From assembly GCA_964572365.1 (NCBI GenBank), contig CAZNFK010000125.1:1-5850 (forward strand): DNA of 5,850 nucleotides, in the 5' to 3' direction. The notes beneath the pieces are model-generated. The model searched no databases and was not told where the DNA came from. It saw nothing but the letters and a program-made list of their open reading frames with translations. Position 1 is the first letter of the stretch. Each line of letters begins with the position of its first letter. This DNA comes from Salinimicrobium sp964572365 (GTDB lineage: Bacteria > Bacteroidota > Bacteroidia > Flavobacteriales > Flavobacteriaceae). Both the position numbers and the translations under genes were made by a program. Shown one piece after another: positions 1 through 5,850 of the stretch.

Positions 1-468
1 TTTGGAGGAGATGACCCCAATCTCATTGAAACCATCAGCCAGATCATGATCACCCGCGGAATGCTTCCTGAGAGTAAGGGTAGTATTCACTGGAGTATTG
101 GTCCGTTGTTGAAGTACCCAAAACTTTCCGAAGGAATTAGAGAGAGAGCCTATAAAAAGAAAGCACTGGTTCCCGCGAGCCCGTGGCTGGACCCTGAACC
201 TCCTCAAAAACCCAATGTTTCCGTAGAACTAAAGGGTGATCTTGTGAACCTTTCCTGGGACCATGCAAATGACAAGGAGATCTTTCAATGGGTGGTACAT
301 TACAAATACAAAGGAATGTGGAACTACAGGATCCTTAACCGTCAACAAAAGTCCTTAACTTTACCCAAAGCTTTGGCAGAAGAAGAGGATGTGCTGCTCA
401 CGCATTTTGGAGTCACTGCGGTGGACAGGATCGGAAACCAGAGTGAGTTTGTGGAAATGAAACTTTAA
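1..468 (+). CDS. C-terminal part of a GHL10 (DUF187)-type family 10 glycosylhydrolase, 5' end outside window
   Basis: The frame is open from the first base, giving 155 residues; the ATG at 46 lies inside the domain and is not the start. Residues 1-65 match the end of the GHL10 TIM-barrel family: a helix ending in an Arg (ITRG), then KGSIHWS, a run of helix, and ALVPASPWLD. In this family that stretch closes the barrel and precedes a Pro-rich linker (here PEPPQKP). Residues about 68-155 look like a fibronectin-III-like beta sandwich (VNLSWDHA near 82, VTAVDRIGNQS near 138), which often follows GHL10 domains. The catalytic residues lie upstream of the window and cannot be checked. Members cleave glycans; E. 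coli DigH (YddW) acts on peptidoglycan strands lacking stem peptides. That activity here is inference, supported only by the downstream murein genes. The family call is fairly firm; the substrate is open. Confidence 0.75.
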   Translation, partial: FGGDDPNLIETISQIMITRGMLPESKGSIHWSIGPLLKYPKLSEGIRERAYKKKALVPASPWLDPEPPQKPNVSVELKGDLVNLSWDHANDKEIFQWVVHYKYKGMWNYRILNRQQKSLTLPKALAEEEDVLLTHFGVTAVDRIGNQSEFVEMKL

Positions 469-505
469 GCTTAAACTTAGGAAGTCCTATAAATTATCCG
501 GATAA
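464..505. repeat. Pair of perfect 12-bp palindromes in the spacer before the epimerase gene
   Basis: TTTAAGCTTAAA (464-475, overlapping the stop codon of the upstream gene) and TTATCCGGATAA (494-505) are each perfect inverted repeats without a loop. Their centres are 30 bp apart, about three helical turns. The half-sites differ, so they are not two copies of one site. They could be operator sites or could arise by chance in AT-rich spacer DNA. No T-run follows either, so they do not look like intrinsic terminators. I see no clear TAnnTTTG promoter in the spacer, so the downstream genes may be read through from upstream. Confidence 0.4.
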
Positions 506-518
506 GCTTTCCCGAATT

Positions 519-1559
519 ATGAAGTTAGAAACCTACACTTTTAACCTTGAATTGAAGAACACCTTTACCATCACTCATGGTTCAAGGGATTTTCAACCGA
601 CTTTGATCGTGAAGCTTACCGAAGGTGATTACAGCGGTTATGGAGAAGCTGTTGCTACCTCTTACTACGGGATGAGCGTGGAAAAAATGGCGCGATCAGT
701 CAAAAGTGTAGAGCACATACTGGCAAAAAATATTCACCGCAGCCCCGAAGAGGTTTGGAAAATACTTCAGCCGCACCTGGCAGACGATTCTTTTGCGCTG
801 TGTGCCTTAGACATTGCCATGCACGACCTTCACGGAAAAAGAAATCACCTGCCCCTGTACAAACTTTGGGGCTATGATCTTAAAAATATCCCGCTTACCA
901 ATTATACAATAGGAGTGGATACTCCCCAAAAGATGGTGGAAAAGATGAAGGCTTTTCCATGGCCTTTATACAAGATCAAACTTGGCACGAAAGAAGATGT
1001 AAAGATCGTGAGGGAATTGAGAAAACATTCCAATGCAATTTTCAGGGTTGATGCAAACGGGGCATGGACCGCAGAAGAAACCATTCAGAATTCAAAGCTT
1101 TTAAAAGATCTGAACGTGGAGTTCATCGAACAGCCTTTGCCACGAGAAGATTGGGAAGGCGTGAAAAAGGTAAAAGAAGAAGTCGTTTTGCCAACAATTG
1201 CCGACGAAAGCTGCATCACCGAAGCAGATGTAAAAAAGTGTGCAGAGGTTTTTGACGGCGTGAACATCAAGCTTACCAAATGTGGAGGCCTCACCCCGGG
1301 TAGAAGGATGATCAGGGAAGCCAAACAACTCGGACTGAAAGTCATGGTAGGCTGTATGACCGAGTCAACCATTGGCATTTCAGCCATCGCCCACCTGTTG
1401 CCGGTTCTTGATTACGTGGATATGGACGGGGCGATGTTGCTGAAAAATGACATTGCCGATGGGGTTAAGGTCTATGACCACAAAACCCTTTTTCCCGAAA
1501 GAAATGGAACAGGAGCAGTGCTCCTTCCGAAATATGAAAATTTAAAATCAGTAAAATGA
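519..1559 (+). CDS. Dipeptide epimerase (L-Ala-D/L-Glu epimerase type), enolase superfamily
   Basis: The product has 346 residues, the usual length of muconate-lactonizing-subgroup enolases. An N-terminal capping domain (about 1-120, with GYGEA at 40-44) precedes the barrel. The catalytic set is complete: KIK (K152, K154), metal ligands D178 (VDAN), E204 (EQPLP) and D229 (IADES), and the opposite base lysine in NIKLTKCGG, most likely K251. The DMD at 301-303 matches the DxD that holds the substrate amino group in L-Ala-D/L-Glu epimerases such as YkfB, and it separates dipeptide epimerases from muconate or succinylbenzoate enzymes. The reaction inverts the alpha carbon of the second residue, making murein-derived L-Ala-D-Glu usable as L-Ala-L-Glu. 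There is no signal peptide, so it should be cytoplasmic. The ATG at 519 gives the complete capping domain; no Shine-Dalgarno is visible, as is normal in Bacteroidota. The 3' end overlaps the NlpC/P60 gene by ATGA. Some relatives prefer other dipeptides, so exact specificity is inferred from context. Confidence 0.92.
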   Translation: MKLETYTFNLELKNTFTITHGSRDFQPTLIVKLTEGDYSGYGEAVATSYYGMSVEKMARSVKSVEHILAKNIHRSPEEVWKILQPHLADDSFALCALDIAMHDLHGKRNHLPLYKLWGYDLKNIPLTNYTIGVDTPQKMVEKMKAFPWPLYKIKLGTKEDVKIVRELRKHSNAIFRVDANGAWTAEETIQNSKLLKDLNVEFIEQPLPREDWEGVKKVKEEVVLPTIADESCITEADVKKCAEVFDGVNIKLTKCGGLTPGRRMIREAKQLGLKVMVGCMTESTIGISAIAHLLPVLDYVDMDGAMLLKNDIADGVKVYDHKTLFPERNGTGAVLLPKYENLKSVK

Positions 1560-2797
1560 AACGAATCCAAAAATCCCTTTTTCTGGCCCTTTGCGGAATA
1601 AGTCTTTTGATCTCCTGTAAAAATGAGGATGCCGAAACACCTTCCGAAGAAAATGTAGCGACACCTTACATTGCCGAAGTGCGACAGCAACATGCACCCG
1701 ATAAACGCGTTGCCCTGTTTGACGTGGAAGGAGTGGAGAAGGGAGAACAACTTGTTTTAAGAGGAGAGTCAAATATGCCTGAGGCGGTGACCGATCTAAA
1801 GAAGCGGTTGCATGACGCGAACGTGAAGTTTGTTGACAGCATCCAGATGTTGCCTTCAAAAGAGCTGGGTGAGAAGACCAATGCGGTGGTGAAAAATTCA
1901 GTTGCCAATATCCGTTCCAATCCGGGGCATTCTGCAGAGCTTGCCACGCAGGCTACCTTGGGTACGCCGTTAAAAGTGCTGAAAAAAGATGATAACTGGT
2001 ACCTGGTGCAAACTCCCGACGGTTACCTGGCGTGGGTAGACAGCGGCGGAATTGTACTGATGAGCGATGAGGAACTGGCAACCTGGAAAGCTACCGAAAA
2101 AGTGGTATTCCTGAAGCCTTTTGGAGAGTCCTATGAGAAACCCGATTTAGGGTCACAATCAGTATCAGATCTTGTGGCGGGTGATATCCTGGAATTAAGA
2201 GGGGAGAAAAATGGCTTTTTTGAAGTGAAATATCCCGATGGGAGGACGGCATATATAGTAAAGGATCAGGCGCAGAAATATCAAGATTGGTTGAAGTCTT
2301 TGGACCAGTCGGAAGAATCACTTGTAGCCACCTCCAAAGAATTAATGGGCCTGCCATACCTGTGGGGAGGGACTTCACCAAAAGGGGTAGACTGCAGCGG
2401 TTATACCAAAACCGTCTTCTTCCTTAACGGGATCGTGATCCCGCGGGACGCCTCGCAACAGGTGCACACCGGGAAAGTGGTGGATTCTACCAGGAATTTT
2501 GAAAATCTGAGAAAAGGAGACCTGCTTTTCTTCGGAAAACCGGCGACAGATTCTACAAAAGAAAGGGTCATTCACGTGGGGATGTGGATCGGGGACAACA
2601 AGTTCATCCATTCTATGGGAGATGTACACATAAGTACCATGGATACCACCGCAGCCGATTTTGATGAATATAATTACAACCGCTATTTGCGAACCAAGAG
2701 ATTGCTTGGAGAAGAAGACCCGAAACTGGTGCAATTGAGAAACTCTGATCTTTTTATGACCTCTCAAGAGGAAAAAGATTCAGTTGAGAGTAAATAA
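1556..2797 (+). CDS. SH3b-NlpC/P60 lipoprotein, YkfC-like gamma-D-glutamyl-L-diamino acid endopeptidase
   Basis: The product has 413 residues. It begins with a lipoprotein signal: KR near the N-terminus, a hydrophobic core, and lipobox LISC with C21 as the lipidated residue, so it should be membrane-anchored outside the cytoplasm. Residues about 36-100 form an alpha/beta stretch I do not firmly recognise. Two bacterial SH3 domains follow (about 105-168, ending GYLAWVDSGG, and about 180-238). The NlpC/P60 papain-like domain spans about 252-383 with a complete triad: C280 (DCSG), H340 (IHVGMW) and H352 (FIHS). The YLWGG motif at 268-272 and PRDAS at 296-300 fit the YkfC group, in which the SH3 domain and nearby residues recognise the free N-terminal L-Ala. 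Those enzymes cut between D-Glu and the diamino acid, releasing L-Ala-D-Glu, the substrate of the enzyme encoded immediately upstream. The start overlaps the previous stop (ATGA), suggesting translational coupling. The family is certain; the exact cleavage site is inferred. Confidence 0.9.
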   Translation: MKRIQKSLFLALCGISLLISCKNEDAETPSEENVATPYIAEVRQQHAPDKRVALFDVEGVEKGEQLVLRGESNMPEAVTDLKKRLHDANVKFVDSIQMLPSKELGEKTNAVVKNSVANIRSNPGHSAELATQATLGTPLKVLKKDDNWYLVQTPDGYLAWVDSGGIVLMSDEELATWKATEKVVFLKPFGESYEKPDLGSQSVSDLVAGDILELRGEKNGFFEVKYPDGRTAYIVKDQAQKYQDWLKSLDQSEESLVATSKELMGLPYLWGGTSPKGVDCSGYTKTVFFLNGIVIPRDASQQVHTGKVVDSTRNFENLRKGDLLFFGKPATDSTKERVIHVGMWIGDNKFIHSMGDVHISTMDTTAADFDEYNYNRYLRTKRLLGEEDPKLVQLRNSDLFMTSQEEKDSVESK

Positions 2798-2809
2798 GAA
2801 CCTGTTCCC

Positions 2810-3718
2810 ATGAAAAACCTGCTTTGTTCTTTCCTTTTAAGTATGTTCTGTTTTACGGTTTCGGCCCAGAAGGCAAAGAAACCCGAATTCCTGAAGTACC
2901 AAAAAAGCTCCTGGGTTGACTCGATCATGAAAACCCTTTCGCCCGATGAGCGCATTGCGCAGCTCATCATGGTGGCTGCTTATTCCAATCGGGGAGAAGA
3001 GCACAAGCAGGAGATCCTGAAGCTTATCAATGAACAAAAGATCGGCGGACTTATCTTTTTCCAGGGAGATCCCGAGAGCCAGGTGAAGTTAATGAATGAA
3101 TACCAGGCGGCTTCAAAAGTGCCGCTTTTGGGTGCCATTGATGCCGAATGGGGGCTGGGGATGAGACTGGACAGCACCATAAGCTATCCTTTCCAGATGA
3201 CTTTAGGTGCCATCCAGGATAAGGAACTGCTCCATGAAATGGGAGTGGAGGTTGCAAATCAAGTAAAAAGGGTAGGGCTGCATATGAATTTCGCCCCGGT
3301 GGTAGATGTCAACAACAATCCGAACAACCCGGTGATCAATTTCCGTTCTTTTGGAGAAGATAAATACAATGTTGCTGAAAAAGCCATCGCTTATATGCAG
3401 GGAATGCAGCAGGAAAATATTCTGACCACGGCCAAACATTTCCCGGGCCACGGCGATACCGACACCGATTCGCATTACGCCCTGCCACAGATCAATCATC
3501 CGTACACAAGACTCGATACTCTGGAGTTGTACCCGTTCCGCCAAATACTGAAAGCAGGGATAGGAGGGGTGATGGTTGCCCATCTCGACATTCCGGCGCT
3601 GGATTCCACTGGAGTGCCTTCTACTTTATCAAAACCTATTATCACCGGACTGCTGAAGAAAAAACTCGGTTTTGAAGGATTGATCGTTACCGATGCCATG
3701 AACATGAAGGGAGTGACA
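2810..3718 (+). CDS. nagZ: Exported NagZ-like glycoside hydrolase family 3 beta-N-acetylglucosaminidase domain, cut by assembly gap
   Basis: This is the first 303 residues of a protein that runs into the run of Ns. A signal peptide (1-19, cleavage after VSA before Q20) predicts export to the periplasm. Residues about 40-303 are a family 3 barrel with the NagZ signature. D111 in DAEWG and R179 in FRSFG fit sugar-binding positions, and K209-H210 open KHFPGHG. D220 and H222 in DTDSH form the Asp-His acid/base pair peculiar to NagZ enzymes, and D295 in VTDAMNM is the nucleophile. NagZ removes terminal GlcNAc from GlcNAc-MurNAc muropeptides. The gene starts 12 bp after the NlpC/P60 stop, so they probably share a transcript. 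In Bacteroidota such proteins usually continue into a GH3 C-terminal region and then a beta-lactamase-fold domain. The segment after the gap supplies the latter, so this and the next entry are most likely one gene. Two separate genes remain possible if the gap is large. Confidence 0.9.
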
Positions 3719-3818
3719 NNNNNNNNNNNNNNNNNNNNNNNNNNNNNNNNNNNNNNNNNNNNNNNNNNNNNNNNNNNNNNNNNNNNNNNNNNNNNNNNNN
3801 NNNNNNNNNNNNNNNNNN
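3719..3818. other. Assembly gap of exactly 100 N inside the nagZ-type fusion gene
   Basis: Exactly 100 Ns, the conventional placeholder for a scaffold gap of unknown size. The reading frame before the gap and the coding frame after it do not join through 100 bp. For one uninterrupted gene the missing length must leave a remainder of 2 when divided by 3, while 100 leaves 1. Fusions of this kind are usually about 970-1000 residues and only about 679 are visible, so roughly 0.9 kb is probably missing. That estimate comes from family knowledge, not from this sequence. Confidence 0.97.
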
Positions 3819-4950
3819 TAAGGCCATTCCGGGCGGGCAGATCCTGGTGGCGAGGAACGGGAAAGTTGTGTTTCACAAGGCGTATGGAAATCATTCCTAT
3901 TTTGATACCATCGCTGTTAAGAAAGATGACCTGTACGACCTGGCTTCGGTTACAAAAATTTCAGCCACCATGCCTGCACTTATGAAGCTGTACGACGAAG
4001 GGGATTTCAAACTTGACGGCACTTTGGCAGATCATCTTCCGAAGTTTAAAAGATCGAACAAGACCGATATTCCTTTTACAGATATACTTACGCACCAGGC
4101 GAGGTTTCAACCATGGATACCATTCTGGAAGAACACCCTTCGGAAAAATGGGAGCTATAAGTGGTGGACCATCAAAAAAGATTCTTCGGCGCGTTATCCC
4201 ATCAAGATCACCAATGACATGTACCTGCACCGGAATTACCCCGATAAGATCGTGAAAGCGATCAGGAAGTCGCCTTTGCGGGACAAGAAGGAATACGTTT
4301 ATTCCGATTTCTTTTTCATCCTGGCGCCACGGGTGGTAGAAAGCCGTACCGATGAAGATTTTGCGACTTACCTGCAGCAGAATTTCTATGAACCCCTTGG
4401 AGCGACTTCCGTGGGTTTTAATCCGGAAGCCCCAAAATACAAGATCGTGCCTACTGAGTACGATTTTTCGTTTAGAAAAGAACCTATTCACGGTACTGTA
4501 CACGATGAAGGCGCCATCATGATGGGAGGCGTGTCGGGGCATGCAGGTTTGTTCGCCAACGCCAATGACCTGGCAAAACTTCTGCAAATGTACCTGAACG
4601 GCGGAGAGTATGGCGGCAGGAGATATCTCGAAGAAGAAACCCTGAAAAAGTTCACCGAAACCACATTTCCCGAAAGCGAGAACCGCCGGGCTTTGGGTTT
4701 TGACAAACGCCGGCCCAACAGCAAAGGCATAGTGAACAATACCGCCAAAGATGCGAGTGAGGCAAGCTTTGGACATACAGGATTTACAGGCATTATGGTT
4801 TGGATGGATCCCGAAGAAGACCTTTTATACATCTTTCTTTCCAACCGGGTGCATCCCACACGGGAAAACCACCGGTTGTACAACCTGGACACCAGGACCA
4901 ATATTCACCAGGTGCTGCATGACTCCATAAAGACCAAAAAGGCTAACTGA
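3819..4950 (+). CDS. Serine hydrolase (beta-lactamase/AmiE-like) domain, probable C-terminal part of the NagZ fusion
   Basis: Coding is open from the gap edge; the first whole codon is at 3820 and gives 376 residues to the TGA. It begins KAIPGGQILVARNGK, a typical domain entry for beta-lactamase-fold serine hydrolases and not a protein N-terminus, so the GTG at 3847 is internal. The active-site motifs are SVTK (3946-3957, nucleophile Ser and base Lys), YSD (4300-4308, in place of YxN) and HTG (4774-4782, in place of KTG). HDEGA and GGVSGHAGLF near 4500-4550 fit the same subfamily. In Bacillus subtilis the neighbouring nagZ and amiE genes encode a GlcNAc-ase and a beta-lactamase-fold MurNAc-L-Ala amidase that work in sequence. 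This domain probably plays the AmiE role, fused to NagZ. Esterase or other peptidase activity cannot be excluded. An Arg at 4102-4104 (HQARF) stands where relatives usually have Gly. No signal peptide is visible, as expected if export is driven by the N-terminal half. Confidence 0.85.
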
Positions 4951-4986
4951 GCAGAAGGTTCAATTTGTTAATAGATCACAAGCGGT

Positions 4987-5021
4987 TTTGTTTTTCTGTT
5001 ATACCAGAAGTGCTATATTTG
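4987..5021 (+). promoter_or_regulatory. Flavobacterial-type sigma promoter for the outer-membrane receptor gene
   Basis: TATATTTG at 5014-5021 matches the Bacteroidota -7 element TAnnTTTG exactly. TTTG at 4987-4990 fits the -33 element, with 23 bp between them, at the long end of the 17-23 bp range described for Flavobacterium. Transcription would start near 5025-5028, leaving a leader of about 40 nt with no Shine-Dalgarno. It separates the receptor gene from the murein genes upstream. The rest of the 115-bp spacer (4951-5065) shows only a weak 5-bp hairpin. Confidence 0.65.
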
Positions 5022-5065
5022 TCTGTTTTCCCTACGAATCTTGCATTTTAACCAACCAAATCTTG

Positions 5066-5850
5066 ATGATTAAGAAATATTGCTTCCCGTTCTTATCCAT
5101 ACTTTTTTTAGCATCTTCAGCAGCTACCGCACAGAATTCCGTACAGGGGAAAGTGGTGGACAGTTCCGACGAACCGGTCGCCTACGCCAATGTGATCCTT
5201 TTGAACGCTAAAGATTCCACCACAGTTTATAGGGGAGCTGTGAGCAGGGAAAATGGAAATTTCAGTTTTGAAGAGATCGCTTCGGAAAATTACCTTTTGA
5301 AAGTGAGTTTTGTGGGATATGAAAATTTCCTGAAACAGATACAGGTTTCCGAAGATGAAAACCTCGGAAAAATTTCCCTGACTCAAACGGCTGCCGACCT
5401 GGAGGAGGTTTCTATCAATTACAAGAATCCTTCCGTAGAGAAAAAAGTGGACAGGCTGGTTTTTAAAGTTGAAAATACCACCCTTTCCAGCGGAAATTCC
5501 TGGGATATCCTGAAGAAGACTCCGGGTGTGATCATGGCAAACAATTCCCTGCAGGTGCGCAACCAGGGAGTGGAGGTGTATATTAATGACCGTAAAGTGC
5601 AATTATCTGCTTCAGAATTGCAGACCCTGCTGGAGAACTATTCCGCGGAAAATATCAAATCGGTTGAGGTGATCACCAATCCGCCGGCGCGTTATGATGC
5701 CGAAGGAGGTGCCATTCTTAACATTGTTACCAGCAGCGCGATCTCTCCCGGCTATAAGGGCAGCGTGAATGCGGCCTGGACGCAGGCGATCTTTCCGAAG
5801 TATACGTTTGGGACCAGCCATTACCAAAAAAGTGAAAAACTGAATCTTTT
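5066..5850 (+). CDS. TonB-dependent receptor-like outer-membrane beta-barrel protein, N-terminal part
   Basis: The frame opens at the only suitable ATG (5066) and runs off the window after 261 codons. Residues 1-22 are a signal peptide (MIKK, hydrophobic core, ATA before Q23). Residues about 25-107 form a CarboxypepD_reg-like beta sandwich (VQGKVVDSSDEPVAYANV, then NGNFSFEEI and VSFVGYE), the usual N-terminal extension of Bacteroidota receptors. LEEVSI at 112-117 occupies the place where LEEVVV-type linkers precede the plug. A plug domain follows at about 120-223, with DILKKTPGV, VYINDRKVQL and the characteristic SVEVITNPPARYDAEGGAIL near 199-217. Barrel sequence begins near 230. The whole is typical of the outer-membrane beta-barrel family 3 group (about 800 residues), which often lack a SusD partner; ligands are mostly unknown. 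It has its own promoter, so a link to the upstream murein genes is not established. Family confidence is high; substrate is unknown. Confidence 0.9.
   Translation, partial: MIKKYCFPFLSILFLASSAATAQNSVQGKVVDSSDEPVAYANVILLNAKDSTTVYRGAVSRENGNFSFEEIASENYLLKVSFVGYENFLKQIQVSEDENLGKISLTQTAADLEEVSINYKNPSVEKKVDRLVFKVENTTLSSGNSWDILKKTPGVIMANNSLQVRNQGVEVYINDRKVQLSASELQTLLENYSAENIKSVEVITNPPARYDAEGGAILNIVTSSAISPGYKGSVNAAWTQAIFPKYTFGTSHYQKSEKLNL

Noticed and set aside
467..509. Inverted repeat AAGCTTA (467-473) with TAAGCTT (503-509) as a stem-loop
   Set aside because: Seven pairs with a 29-nt loop that contains its own palindrome; it is largely explained by two separate AAGCTT (HindIII-type) hexamers.
1085..1387. 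Minus-strand open frames opposite the epimerase, NlpC/P60 and GH3 genes
   Set aside because: They have no family motifs and no promoter, and lie fully opposite well-supported enzymes with complete active sites.
2810..3985. A single frame read through the Ns to a stop at 3985
   Set aside because: After the gap this frame gives meaningless sequence, while the other frame gives a clear beta-lactamase-fold domain; it is a product of the placeholder gap length.
3961..4776. 271-codon open frame on the minus strand
   Set aside because: It lies wholly opposite the serine hydrolase domain, has no recognisable motif, and follows from codon bias of the real gene.
3847..4950. GTG at 3847 as the start of a separate serine hydrolase gene
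   Set aside because: The domain is already recognisable from 3820 (AIPGGQILVARNGK), so the GTG codes for an internal Val and no start is visible after the gap.
4978..4995. Possible intrinsic terminator after the hydrolase gene (ACAAG, loop CGGT, TTTGT, then Ts)
   Set aside because: The stem has only five pairs including a G-T wobble and overlaps the promoter -33 element; too weak to call.

Overview
The window looks like chromosomal DNA from a marine-type Flavobacteriaceae (phylum Bacteroidota); the genus cannot be fixed from sequence alone. The signs are a flavobacterial promoter motif (TATATTTG with an upstream TTG), start codons without Shine-Dalgarno sequences, a short-signal lipoprotein, and an outer-membrane receptor with a CarboxypepD_reg-like domain followed by a TonB-type plug. 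All genes lie on the + strand.

Layout: (1) 1-468 is the 3' end of a GHL10/DUF187-type glycoside hydrolase ending in a fibronectin-III-like domain. (2) 469-518 is a 50-bp spacer holding two perfect 12-bp palindromes. (3) 519-1559 encodes a dipeptide epimerase of the enolase superfamily. (4) 1556-2797 overlaps it by ATGA and encodes an SH3b-NlpC/P60 lipoprotein. (5) 2810-4950 begins 12 bp later and encodes a NagZ-like glycoside hydrolase family 3 domain, then a 100-N assembly gap (3719-3818), then a serine beta-lactamase-fold domain. The two parts are most likely one fusion gene. (6) 4951-5065 is a spacer with a promoter. (7) 5066 to the window end is the 5' part of a TonB-dependent receptor-like outer-membrane protein.

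Genes 3 to 5 form a tight run that reads as a peptidoglycan (murein) recycling set. The NagZ domain would remove GlcNAc from muropeptides. The beta-lactamase-fold domain resembles the AmiE type, which strips the stem peptide from MurNAc. The NlpC/P60 enzyme resembles YkfC, which releases L-Ala-D-Glu from the stem peptide. The epimerase would convert L-Ala-D-Glu to L-Ala-L-Glu for catabolism. The two hydrolytic proteins carry export signals and the epimerase does not, so a dipeptide importer is implied but is not in the window. The upstream GHL10 protein may belong to the same theme, because E. coli DigH of that family cuts denuded glycan strands.

I see no RNA gene, mobile element or CRISPR array. 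The main technical caveat is the gap: its nominal 100 bp conflicts with the reading frame, and the true missing stretch is probably several hundred bases.
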